DNA from: Pristionchus mayeri
Lineage: Eukaryota > Nematoda > Chromadorea > Rhabditida > Neodiplogasteridae
Length of the DNA stretch: 64,000 nt
Reading direction: 5' to 3'
NCBI GenBank assembly: GCA_036245805.1
Contig: BTRK01000005.1
Coordinates: 46,301,216 to 46,365,215, forward strand
The position numbers and the translations under genes were made by a program. Under the pieces are notes generated by a model that worked only from the letters and a program-made list of their open reading frames with translations, was not told where the DNA came from and made no database searches. Below, piece by piece: positions 35,429-46,399 of the stretch (its first letter is position 1; the number at the start of each line of letters is the position of its first letter).

Positions 35429-35477
35429 TACTCCGGCTGCCCCCCGCCTTCGGCGGGGGCCCCGTTCTAGCGGAGTA
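35429..35477. other. GC-rich hairpin with TTCG loop
   Basis: The inner stem CCCCCGCC-TTCG-GGCGGGGG lies within an outer pair ACTCCG/CGGAGT. It is strikingly GC-rich for this AT-rich region and directly follows a MITE. A UUCG-capped hairpin would be very stable as RNA. Role unknown; it is not a bacterial terminator in this context. Confidence 0.7.
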
Positions 35478-35628
35478 TCTAGGTTTCAAACGGACAGACA
35501 CTGCGCTTTATATATAGGTATTTTACACAATCACACACGAACGAACATTTGAAAGTATATGATTAGTCCATCTCTGTTTCAGACATGCAATTCGCCTTCA
35601 TAATACAACAAATGTACAAACTACCGAC

Positions 35629-37343
35629 CGTTGAGGATTCCATAGATACCGGACGCGAGTGGAACGATGAGTATACACAGAGGAAGGCAGCTCTGAAACG
35701 AAGAATATTGCGACATCACAATGCGTAGCAACAAGTGTTGGCAGTCGATTGCGAGTTCGTAATCACCTCCCCTAACTCGGATTTCGCAATATGTTAGTGA
35801 GGGGCGATTGCGAGTTCGAATTCGCAATTAAACTTCGAATTGATTGGTGTTGAATGGGTGCGAATACGGAAATCAGGGACAATCTATCAATATAAGCGCT
35901 TGAAAACAAATGAAACTGTCTGCAAATTTCTACTCGTTATGTTGCCGAAAAGTTAAAAAAATGACACCGATTACTCGAACAAAACTCAAAAAAACATACT
36001 TGCTGAAACTGCATAATGAAAAATTGGCGTTGCATTCTGATTATCTCTTTACTCAGCGATACTCCCGGCGCCGACAGTTTCTTCCGAATCTCAAAATATT
36101 TGTGATTATTGTGTTTGTGCACAAGCTCTCGCCTTTCTCTGACTTTTCTCGCAGATTTTCATCGACCTTTTTCATCGAGCTCGTTGAAAAGTTCGTGAAC
36201 TTTTCTTCGAAGTTTTTTTGATTAAATCGTTCTCCCCTGTCCATATCATTTCTATATTTTCTATAAATTCTCGAACACTCTGCAATTGATGAAGAGCCCT
36301 TGTGGCGGACGATAAATAAAATAAAAATAAAACTAAATGCTCGGTATTTTAAAGAGAAACATTTTTTACGCACCTCAGAAGTTCGCGAACTTTTTAACTT
36401 TTCTGGCACATTTCTGACAGATTAAACGGGTCGATTAATTCATTGAACGTCACTTCGATCCCGCGAATGCGTCGGCGAATACATAATAAGAAAAACATTT
36501 TTAAACTACCAAAAATAACCTCGATAGAACGGTTAACTGTAGAATACTCAAAGCCGGAGTAAGCGTCCACATATACCCCATGCCTACGGCTGCGATCTAA
36601 ATACATTATTAAAAGAATGAACAAAATTGATTTTAAATGAAGAACAGTCATACAATATACAAATTCTTTTAAAGTACCACAAATAAGACATCGCGCATAG
36701 ATTTTGGCATGAATTGGACTGCCGGGCCAAGAAGTGAAATCGTGTACGCCTCGCCATGCATTATGTGGGAAATAGTATCGTATAGTTGTCCAGCCGATCG
36801 CATTCATAGTCAAACAATCAACACACATTAATAACCAAAAAAACACGAAAAAATTGGCTGTGCGTCACTATTATTCACTTCCGTACTGCGATGCCGTAAA
36901 CAGTCTTGTGAAGTTTAACCACTAGCAGACATGGACTGGGAGGATTAGGAGGAGGTAGCAGTAAGCGAATTATATTATTACTACCCCCTACCCCAAAACG
37001 TCCCCGTACATTTATATTAGTCCCTCAACATCTGGGCGCAATAATTTCACTACATTCGAATTTCGAATTGCTTACAAAGTTCATCAGTCCAAGCGTAACG
37101 CCGATGTAAACGCCCAGCACGGAAGATAAATAAATCGGAATCTGGAAATTTTAGAAATGTTTTTGTTTCGTAAGACATCTCACTTGAAATATCTTGTTGG
37201 CTTTAGATTTATATCGAACGAGTGAGTATAACAATGTACAGTTTAATGATAACGCTTGAGAATATACAATTAATTTCAATGAACTCGATATGAATTCGAG
37301 CACCGGCACTAGGTTGGATGATAACTATGACGTCATACCGGCT

Positions 37344-37386
<43 letters not shown>

Positions 37387-37546
37387 CCGCGAACGGTCTC
37401 TTATATCAGGCGGCATGATATCGTAGTTCTCATCAAACTTAGTGCCCTCTAACCTCAAGATCTGTCGAAAGTCGGTGTGAAATGCAAAGCTTACCAGCGA
37501 GTCCTTCAATGGCGCAGATGGCTTGAATTATGTAGAGCACTATCAT
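35629..37546 (-). CDS. Candidate multi-pass membrane protein (exons only partly resolved)
   Basis: Three exon-like pieces with good splice sites: 37495-37546 (MIVLYIIQAICAIEGLA, possible start), 37076-37141 (IPIYLSSVLGVYIGVTLGLM) and 35629-35692 (CLPLCILIVPLASGIYGIL). All are strongly hydrophobic and on the minus strand. A 150-codon frame at 36394-36846 (DCLTMNAIGWTTIRYY..., with a hydrophobic LKSILFILLIMYL) lies between them and may contribute. The family is not recognised. Chemoreceptor or another nematode membrane family are possible. The exons may not belong together. Confidence 0.25.
36050..36440. mobile_element. Fragment of the 52209-type palindromic element
   Basis: Shares AAAAGTTCGTGAACTTTTC, AGTTCGCGAACTTTTTA and the end phrase CACATTTCTGACAGATTAAAC with the palindrome inside the second LINE. 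One end only is preserved (near 36430). Confidence 0.6.
37347..37384. repeat. (TA)n microsatellite
   Basis: About 19 uninterrupted TA dinucleotides. Confidence 0.95.
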
Positions 37547-38117
37547 GCTTTACAAATCAACCAATCTTTGTCGAGAAAGAAATCGATATGTAAACGTATT
37601 CTTCGTTGGCAATTAGATTTGTTACCATGAACCTCTAAACACCTGAGAATAGTGAGGTAAATTTTTAAATGACGTCACTAATAAGCCCTCAGTTCCGATA
37701 CTGATATGCTGAACCGCCACTATCGAATGAGGTATTTTAGTTTCGTTTATGTCATTCCGATTATGTCGCTTGCGCTTTTGTAGTTTTCGGCACTTTTCAA
37801 TTTTGTCGTTGCGCTTCTGTTGTGCCCCCGTTTTGGCTGAATATTTAGCAGAAGTATACCCCACAAATAGGCATTCCAACCACAAGAACTGAGATTCGGG
37901 AAATGGATTTTAAAGGCGGATTGTCAGCAACAACGGGACTATTTGAAATATGTGTCAAATATGGTGATATGCCTCCAAGTATCGTGCTCGTTGCCTGACC
38001 TTCAGGGGCCAATTGGCACTGATCCAACTAGTCGTATCTTGCTATAAAGAAAGATATGAAAATTCGGGTTTCCGGATTCCAGCGAGGTTATTATGAGTCA
38101 AAAAACTTTTATGATTT

Positions 38118-38189
38118 TAAAGTAAATTTTGCAGATATATACGAACACAACATCGTCCCCCTTAAGCGCCGCGTAGAGAAAGGTCGACT

Positions 38190-38191
<2 letters not shown>
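38118..38191 (-). pseudogene. Serpin C-terminal exon remnant 2
   Basis: After CTTTCAG the minus strand reads STFLYAALKGDDVVFV, clearly the RPFLYAVVKGNDILFVG strand of the serpin C-terminus. The reactive-loop part upstream is replaced by a (CT)n tract (38193-38220). It is a third, decayed copy of the last serpin exon. Confidence 0.6.
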
Positions 38192-38224
<33 letters not shown>

Positions 38225-38344
38225 AATCATCATGTTTTCCCATGCGCATTTTATAATGTGATAATGTGATTGGTATGCACACAGGGAAAAAACCAATATG
38301 CTGTTTATAGTAGCAATTACGGTCTCCTAGGCGTATTGCCCCTA

Positions 38345-38420
38345 GAATGGTACGGTATTGTCCTTGACAACTGCGTAGAGAGAGGTCGACATAAGCCTGT
38401 TGCTGGAATGGCACACATGC
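38345..38420 (-). pseudogene. Serpin C-terminal exon remnant 1
   Basis: A minus-strand frame reads STSLYAVVKDN followed by an early stop, matching LYAVVKGN of the intact last exon 140 bp upstream. Only about 35-40 bp are recognisable. Confidence 0.45.
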
Positions 38421-38554
38421 CAGCACGTTCACACATTCATTTGAAGGTGTTTTCGATTGCAATGTACTCGTTGAAATGCACGAAGACAACATGATAAAAA
38501 CATCAATATGTGTTTCGCGAACACTTTATCCTTACGATCGCCATGAATGCACAT

Positions 38555-41500
38555 CTAAGCGTGTTGTCCCACAAAGAGAATATCATTGCCCTTCACCACT
38601 GCGTAGAGGAAAGGTCGATCAAACACGAGCTTGAGAGGAGGCGCCGGCCTGCATCTCGTCATGATCACTGCAGTCGCCGCAGCTGCCTCCGTGCCCTCCT
38701 CGGAGACCTACAAAATAATTGTTTTAATAGTTTTGAGGCAGTTGCGATGTACTGGTCCTACACATTCAAAGTCAAAGAGGGACCTTAGATACATATGCCA
38801 CTAAAGTTGGGTTGAACAACTTTTTTACCAGTTTGTAAATTGCCACTGGCGATAGCTCAGAAGATCTGTGTTAAAGTAGTTGTTTATTTGCCGATATTTA
38901 TATTAATATGTCGTAAAAGTATTTATTAATTTACTGGCATATACGCACTAAGCCATCTATCACAGTCGTCTCCTGGTGTAACATCATTGGACGTTGCTGC
39001 ACACTTACCATTCTTTTTATCTTTACACCTTTAATAGTACTTATGACTCATGAGATTGAGTCCAACTTTTTTTAATTGACTAAAATTTACTATAATTTGA
39101 CTAATTGTAGTCACCACCTCAGAGGGGGGGGGGGGGGGGTGACAACTGGTAAAACGACAACTGGTAAACTCGTCGCCGTTCACTTGCAATTTGGCGCAGC
39201 GACTTGGGAGTTGTTTCATTGTAAGCAGTATGCGATCCCATACATTTGCATATGTTAGTCTTGTTAAAAGCGATCATGAGTTTTACTCCAAATGAACGAC
39301 CCGGGGTTCATGGAAAGTGCATTTCCATGACCCCCTATACGTTGAAACTCATGATCGCCTGGTAACAAGACTAATACATGCAAATGTATGGGATCGGATA
39401 CTGATTACAATGAAACAACTCCCAAGTAGCTGCGCCAAATTGCAAGTGAACGGCGACGAGTTTACCAGTTGTCGTTTTACCAGTTGTCACCCCCCCCCCC
39501 CCCCCCGACAAAACAGAAACCGACAAAACAGAAACAAATCACTACTCCGCCGGGAGTCGACGTATGGACTTGGCAGTTGTTGCATTGCCACTAGTATGTG
39601 CTACACTACATCACCCTGATTAGATCCTCTAACTAGGCGATTTTGAGTTTCCCCCGCTACCAACGTATAGGTTCATGGTCCAAAATAACCGGAAAATGAT
39701 GGTTAGATAAACATAAGTACAATAATCAATCGATATTCTAGTACCCCGGTAAGTACTCTAACACATCATCATGGGAATCAATTGATTAATGCATTTTGTT
39801 TTTATCTAACCATGATTTTCCCTCCAAATGCGCATTTTTAGACCAAGAACCCCTGGTCGATGGTTACGTGCGAAACTCATAATCGAATAGTTAGACGATC
39901 TAATCAGGATGATGTAGTGTAGCACATACTGGTAACAATGCAACAACTGCCAAGTCCCTACGTCAACTCCCGGCGGAGCAGTGTTTTGTTTCTCTTTGTC
40001 GGTTTCTGTTTTGTCACCCCCCCACCTCAAGTTTGAAATGCAATGAATCCCAACCTCAAGAACAGCTTTGTGGACGATCTTTGACACGACTAGACCACCA
40101 TCGGAGATCTGTAATACAGCCGTTGATTAAAGCCACATTTTCAATATTTTCCTTATTCAGCTCCTATATCTTTAGGTTAAGGAATAAGGCCAGGATGAGG
40201 TCAGGATGCCAGTCTAACTAAGGCCCTCCTAACTTACTCCGGACAGGTTGGCTGAGCCCTCGAATATTCTGGTGACACCCAGCATTCTAAGTGCCGTATT
40301 TCCGTCGGTTTCTGACTCAATCTTGAACTTGGGTAGCTCGAGCTGAAAAGGGAAATATTAGCGATATTTGACGCAATTTTATCTTAGATCAAAGATTCGT
40401 GCAATCAACTACGATAATATCTGGAAATCGGTAATATTAAATGCGACTTCGAAGGAAAAAGAATCTAAAAAAACATAGTTAAGTAAAGACATATTTACTT
40501 ACATTGATCTTTCCCATATGAAGACTGCCTAGGGCTAGTTGCAGCTTATCTCCAGTCAGACTCGCTCTCCACTCGCCGAAATCGCCAGAGGGCATGAGGA
40601 CAACGAAGGAGTAGGTAGGGTCCTGAGCGGAAGAGATGGGTAACGTATCGGATGTCATATCCTTATTTTGGATCATATTGCTCTACTGCACTGGGTTGAT
40701 ATGTTTCAAACGGTAACTCAGGCAGGCTTGTTTAATTTTCACCATGTGAATTGATTTTTACTAATTTTGCTTAGATCATGTTGAAGGAGTCGTATTACTG
40801 CAAAAAAGTTGTTTTAATTGCTGGTAAACTCGTTCATATTTGCTGCACCTTCAACTTTCTCAAATATATAACATCAATAGGAAAACTCCAGTAGGCAACA
40901 ATGGTAGGCAGAAATTCGCAGTACCTTATAAGCGAGGGAGACGACGGTCAGATCGGCGGACTGGGAGAAGCGAGTGCTTAGATTGGAGGCACGCATAAAC
41001 TGTGCCTGCAATTGTTCGTTGTATTCTAGTTATTTTATAGGAATATTGTTTGTAGATTGTTACGTTGCAATTGCGCAAAATAATAAACAGTTGCTTATAT
41101 AGAGCCTCATGAACATACTTTAAAATGTGATAAACGTTTTTCTATAACATATATCGATTTTATTGTTGTATACTCTCAACGAGACCCTTCATTTTGTAAA
41201 CTCTTCTCTCGAACGCTCTAGAGGATGAGTAGTATGACTAGGGTTGGCCCGGTGAGTGAGATCCCGAGATCTCAAAATGATTCGACTCAATTGTCGCCTT
41301 CTCAAATAAATATGTAAATTGCTCTGAGATCTCATTTCTCAAAAATCATAAGGTTTCTCAAAATGATTTCCAAGCGCTATTTTATCAAACACTGACAATA
41401 TGTTAATTGTAATTAATTGTTTTTATCGCATATTGCGTTTTGGTTTGCATCACAGATAGTTGTTTACCAAGTCGATCACATTCAAAAACATCACTTTTGA

Positions 41501-44500
41501 GTTGTTTTTGCAAGATAGACAGTCGTCAGGAGACTATGCTCGCCCGTTCTACAACACTTAAGTCATTTGAACTCCTTTTCCTAGTATTTTTCGCTTCGAT
41601 CATTCCAAAATATAGCTCATGCCAAAATTGGGTTAATTTGTCTAATTTTGTGACCAAAGAGCTTTCGTTTAGTTAAGCACTTAATGTTGCATTATTAAAG
41701 AATTTCAGTAAAAAATGTCAAAAAATGCTCCATCACTCAACAATTCTCATCGAATTTTGAGATCTCAAAATTCATTTGCACCGATTTTGAGAAATTTCGA
41801 GACCATTCCTGGCTTTTTTAGAAATAGAGCGGTGTTTTTTCTCACGAAGCCAACCCCTAAGTATGACGAGACCGAACGCTCTCTCTCAACCAATTAAGTT
41901 GATGAATTCCACTCAGGCTGGACTTGTTTTAAAAAAAACGTACATTTCGATCTCCGGAAATTCCGTGAAATGACTTCGTCTGCGTGGCTTCCTTCTTGAA
42001 TTGAGTGGCCCATTCGCCCTGAGGATCACCAAATAAATTCTGATCAAATTCCAACGCCTAGCCGGTTCAGTGGCGCTAGGTCGGACGAGGACTATGAGGT
42101 CAGCCCGCATTTGATCTATCACAGGCGACATGATGTCATAATTCTAATCCGACCTAGTACCGGTTCAGTGGAACCTCGACTCCTTTAAAAAATATATATC
42201 TCCGTGTGGAGGAACAACCATAGCCGAAAATATGACATTTACAGAAAAATATGGACATTTGATGCGAGGTAGCGATTCTGGTACGTTTTCCGCTCTCGAA
42301 TTATGCAATAAAACGAAACAGTGCATCGAATGACCAACTCCAGGTTGAAATATGGTGAATAATAGTCAAATCAAATAATTCCGAGTTCATTAATCAACGA
42401 TCAAATGGCCCTCAAACATTAGATCAACTGGCGAACCTTGAAGTACACGGCGTTGATCAGCACCGCGATGGCACTAACGAAGTCAGGTGCTGAGACGATC
42501 CTTGGAATCATGCCACGAGTGTGCTCGCTTACGAATGAGTTGACATGCTGAAATTAATCGTAATATTGGCATAATTTACAGATAGTGATATGGTGTGAAT
42601 GTTCTCGTAGTGCTCAATGAACACGTAGGAAACATCCTGCGCATTTCAATTATCTAGTAGTGCACTTTATCAAGGAAGAAACGAGGGTAAGCAGAATTAT
42701 TATTACATCGTTGTTTTCAATAAGACAACTCTAAAAATTGCTTACGTTTGCTGATCCCTGTGCGTCCTTGAAATTGATGTGCTCAACGCCAGCACTGAAG
42801 GCCTTCTCCACATGCGATGCGTAGTCTGGCTTGAGGTTGAAACCCTGGAAAATCAATAAATCATTTTAAAAATAAATGCAGAAAGTTCCGTATTCTTGAG
42901 TACAACTAGGTCTACCATAAGGCTGATATAGGATAGCATTGGGATAAGATACATGGATTGTTTAGTGGGAAGCCCTGAAAGGTCAGTTACAGTTCATTTT
43001 CGAAATCATGTATAGTTCATTCAAATTGTTTGTATTACGTCGTATCGATGTTCACGTAGAGTTCAGTGAACACATAATAAACATCCCGAGCATTTCAGTT
43101 ATCTAGAAGTGTACCTTATCAAGGAATACACAATTTTCACTTGCCAATCCTAGCGAGCAAATATGGTATGCAATAAGAATTTGGCACTCACGCGAACATG
43201 CATAGTGAGTGACATACCACCTCATAAAAATTATTAAATCGGAAGTTGGATTTGTCCCTATTTTGGGCGTTTCTGAACGCGTGTCTTGTTCGGGTATGTT
43301 TGTGCCCTGTATTCGGGTATGTTTGTGCCCTGTATTCGGGTATGTTTGTGCCCATAGGTGTCCAGAAATGACGGCGAGGGGGGGGGTGGTGCTGCGCATA
43401 GACGCACCGTGCGTCTGTGCGCAAGGCATGTATAGGGTCATGGAAAAAATCGATGGTAGGTCATGGTAGGTCAAAACTAAGTACCGTAGCCAATCGATAG
43501 TACAGTACCAGCAGATACCGTATATCACTACCGTAACCCGCTAGTATCGTTAACTAACTTTATTTTCAAAAAAAATAAAGTACCGTACCCAATCGACTCT
43601 ACAGTACCCCTGATACCGTATACCGATACCGTAACCTTCGATTATCGCGAACTTTATTTTTAAAAAGTCCTGGTGCCATGCCCAATCGATTCTACAGAAC
43701 CCAAGCAACTACAGTAACCCAGTTCCTTGGGTCATATCCAGTTCCTTGGGTCAAACATTTTTCTAAAAAAATTAATCATTTTTTTTAAAAATCCCAAACC
43801 GATCATAAAATGATTCTGCAGTAATGAGGTATGTGGTAGGATAAGTAAATATTTAATAATGATCGATTTTGGATTTTTAGAAAAGACGGTTGACCCAAGG
43901 AACTGGATCTGACCCAAGGAACTGGGTTACTGTAGTTGCTTGGGTTCTGTAGAATCGATTGGGCATGGCACCAGGACTTTTTAAAAATAAAGTCAGTTCG
44001 CGATAATCGAGGGTTACGGTATCGGTATACGGTATCAGGGGGTACTGTAGAGTCGATTGGGAACGGTACTTTAATTTTTTGAAAATAAAGTTAGTTCACG
44101 ATACTAGCGGGTTACGGTAGTGATATACGGTATCTGCTGGTACTGTACTATCGATTGGCTACGGTACTTAGTTTTGACCTACCATGACCTACCATCGATT
44201 TTTTCCATGACCTTTTCCATACTTGCCTTGCGCACAAACGCACGGTGCGTCTATGCGCAGCACCCCCCTGTCGCCGGCGGCGTGGACACCTGCGCCATAT
44301 GCAACGTATAGAACAAATGAAACAACGCGCTCGAAAACGTTACATAAAACGCCAAAACATGAACACCCAAATGTGTACCTTGGCAAGGAAGAAGCGATTG
44401 GCGACGTTAGTCACGACTTTTGAGTTCTTCTCGGAGAGAGCGGTGGTGAGGGAGGAGTAGAGCGACGAGACCTCGGCGGGCGAAAGGTCTGATAATACTT

Positions 44501-45911
44501 ACTCATTGCATCACAAATAATTTCCACATTCAATGGAAACATGGACCGAAAAATGGATACACAGTTATATCCACCATTAGGTCTCGCGTTTACATACCAG
44601 ACCATATTTGAAAGAGCTAGTTAAAACAGTTAGTTAGTAGTTTGGTTAAAACAGCTCACTCTGTCCCAGCAATCGGGTGAGCTGTTCCTGCGTGTCATCT
44701 TTCGCGCCGTCGTGGACGATAGCGAGTGCAGCTCCTGGAGAGAAAATATCTGTCTTACGTCATTGTTATTACAGATTGGCATCATGCACTTAATAAGAAG
44801 TGGCGTATTGCGAATTGCGTAGTGGGAACGGTCTTATGACATCATCGCTGCATTGACGGCGATAAAGTCTTATGACGTCATCGCTGCATTGACGGCGATA
44901 TTAGGATTGCAGATAGGGTTCGTAATTCGGGCCTTCGTCTCTTCACACTCTCTAGACTAGAGTTCCCTTATTGGAATCTTAATTATCGTACGTGATGGAA
45001 ATTTAGGAACGTATACCGTGCAATTTCCAAAAATATCATGTGTCGTGGATTATGGTGAATTTTTATTTTTACGAGTTTTGCTTTTTTGCATTCTTTTTTT
45101 CATATGCGTTTGCATAAAACGGATGGGTTTTTAAACGGAAATATGGCTAGAAACGCAATAAAAGCTCGCGAAAATTATGCAATATTGACGAAATAGACAT
45201 AACCGGGATTTAGCACTATTTCATCAATATTTCATGGTTTTTTCACGAGCATTATTGCATTTCTAGCCATATTTCCGTGTAAAAACCCATCCGTTTTATG
45301 AAAACGCATATTAAAAAAAGAATGCAAAAAATCAAAAGTCGTAAAAATGAAAATTCACCATAATCCACGAAACGTGATATTTTTGGAAATTGCACGGTAT
45401 ACGTTCCTAAACTTCCGTCACGTACGATAATTGCATCATTTTCATGTGTTTCGTGTGTATTATATATATGGTCTGTATAGTGCACGTGAAACACATATGA
45501 AAATGTGCCATTCATTCCAATACGATTCCAATAAGAGAACTCTACTGTAGACCGGTCGATCGACGAGAGAGTGTACATAATGAAGGGACCGTGGTATCGT
45601 TTCCAGAACTCTAATTGTAGGAGACGGCAAACGACGATAGATAGGAGGGAACGACCTCTATGTCTAACACCTACCATCTCTTCGCACGCCACATGCATCA
45701 TTATATCAGTTGTCGTCAATATTTCGATTCGCGTTCGTTTTAATCGATATTGAAATCAAAACAAACAGATTCCAAAGAAGATCTGGAGTTAGCATTCCTG
45801 ATAACTAAATGTTCTTGACCCACCAAGTGAAAAGGGAGATATGACAAAGTTCTCAGAGTGTGGCGAGGCCGCGCGAAGGAGTGACAGAGCGAAATCGGTG
45901 GAAGATGACAT
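38555..45911 (-). CDS. Intracellular serpin, intact 11-exon gene
   Basis: Exons: 45824-45911, 44660-44734, 44379-44488, 42746-42844, 42437-42547, 41944-42018, 40925-41005, 40503-40622, 40238-40342, 40055-40108 and 38555-38707. All join in phase to 356 codons plus stop, the normal serpin length. Start MSSSTDFALSLLR with no signal peptide; ATG directly follows TTTCCAG, so SL trans-splicing is likely. Serpin landmarks: NFVISPFSL, ANRFF, AVLINAVYFK, ATQTKSFHG, PKFKIES, LGVTRIF, VHKAVLEV, hinge SEEGTEAAAATAV and end FDRPFLYAVVKGNDILF. The Ala-rich hinge predicts an inhibitor that traps a protease by loop insertion. By 17-residue counting P1-P1' would be Cys-Arg. Introns hold foldbacks and a hAT-like MITE. 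Confidence 0.9.
39124..39506. mobile_element. G-tract foldback, member 2 (383 bp)
   Basis: A long G run, then the word GACAACTGGTAAAAC and its near-copy GACAACTGGTAAACT. The core includes CTTGGGAGTTGTTTCATTG and GCGATCATGAGTTTT. The inverted half ends in a C18 run. It lies in the last intron of the intact serpin and abuts member 3, apparently inserted into that element's left terminal tract. Confidence 0.85.
39507..40023. mobile_element. G-tract foldback, member 3 (~517 bp)
   Basis: The word pair is GACAAAACAGAAACC then GACAAAACAGAAACA at the left end, inverted at the right end before CCCCCCC. The core CTTGGCAGTTGTTGCATTG and GGCGATTTTGAGTTTC matches the other members. ACCTCA follows its right end and precedes member 2's left end, fitting a duplication split by the later insertion of member 2 (inference). 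Confidence 0.8.
41239..41859. mobile_element. hAT-like MITE (621 bp, 8-bp TSD AGTATGAC)
   Basis: AGTATGAC is present at 41231-41238 and 41860-41867. The ends are TAGGGTTGGC and GCCAACCCCTA. The 8-bp duplication and the TAGGG-type ends fit the hAT superfamily. The interior is rich in GAGATCTCAAAATG-type inverted words and has no transposase. It lies in serpin intron 6. Confidence 0.85.
42585..43140. repeat. Intronic duplication carrying relics of serpin exon 3
   Basis: Segments 42590-42680 and 43045-43135 share GTTC-CGTAG.G.TCA.TGAACAC, GCATTTCA.TTATCTAG and TTATCAAGGAA. The last phrase is the 3' end of serpin exon 3 (FFLDK and its donor), so both copies carry a relic of that exon inside serpin intron 3/4. 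Confidence 0.55.
43289..43356. repeat. 23-bp tandem repeat, three copies
   Basis: Three copies of TTCGGGTATGTTTGTGCCCTG-like units, nearly identical, at the left edge of the following foldback. The right arm has no counterpart. Confidence 0.8.
43355..44295. mobile_element. Foldback element (~0.94 kb) of the TACCGTAACC type
   Basis: Inverted arms run from AGGTGTCCA inward through GCATAGACGCACCGTGCGTC, ATCGATGGTAGGTCATGG and GTACCGTA-CC-AATCGATAG units. The middle is near 43830. It shares the ~120-bp unit with the 4-kb foldback at 18918, so the two belong to related families. It sits in the third intron of the intact serpin. Confidence 0.85.
44831..44902. repeat. 36-bp tandem duplication with CRE-like sites
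   Basis: Two copies of GTCTTATGAC.TCATCGCTG followed by CATTGACGGCGATA. The second copy contains a perfect TGACGTCA. It lies in serpin intron 1. Confidence 0.75.
44940..45560. mobile_element. Foldback/MITE (~0.6 kb) in serpin intron 1
   Basis: Arms of ~200 bp: AATTATCGTACGTGA..GGAA, CGTATACCGTGCAATTTCC, TAATCCACGA.ACGTGATAT and AAACCCATCCGTTTTATG are present inverted. The outer ends (CTCTCTAGACTAGAG, TTATTGGAATC) also pair. The right arm carries an ~80-bp insert (45433-45515). Confidence 0.75.
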
Positions 45912-46358
45912 CTGGAAACGCAAATTTAAAAGAATAAGCGATAGAAGGTATAAATAGGTGATTGGGACACGAAAGTTGCTAGTAGAGTTCGAGTTGCTAG
46001 TAGAGTTCGAGAGACGATACCATATCTTCTTCATTTTATACACATTGGTAGACAACTGACGGAATAGATGTTTTCACTGATTTATCAGTCATTTGGTGAA
46101 AATATAATTTCACAAGAATACAGCGTAATTCGAGAATGGTGTTATTAATGGGAGAAAAAAAGAAAACTAAACGCGAAGTGTAAGACCAAATCGATAGCAA
46201 ACAAACGAAAATGGAAGGAAGGGTAATGGCAGATGAAGATGGGGAATGGGGAAATCGAAATGAACTCTTGGTCGCAATTCAAACGGTGAATGATCCTCTA
46301 GAGGACGGTGCGAGCTGTCGAAAGAATCGAGTGATAAGGACGGAAAAGCATGCGATTA

Positions 46359-46383
46359 TGAGTCAACAGGAATGATGAGTCAC
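46359..46383. promoter_or_regulatory. Paired bZIP-type sites upstream of the intact serpin
   Basis: TGAGTCA at 46359-46365 and again within AATGATGAGTCAC at 46371-46383, ~465 bp upstream of the serpin ATG. TGAGTCA is the AP-1-type bZIP site, and AATGATGA resembles the SKN-1 core. The second site is preserved upstream of the pseudogene copy (50540-50546), within a longer block shared by both copies. Confidence 0.45.
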
Positions 46384-46399
46384 TAAGGGAACGAATTCA

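Noticed and set aside
35429..35477. Rho-independent terminator
   Set aside because: GC hairpin without a T-run, in nematode DNA.
37347..37384. Promoter TATA cluster
   Set aside because: A simple (TA)n microsatellite with no gene start beside it.
38109..38492. 127-codon minus ORF as a separate gene
   Set aside because: It is a frame-shifted read of serpin exon relics plus a (GA)n tract; SLSLSLSL is microsatellite translation.
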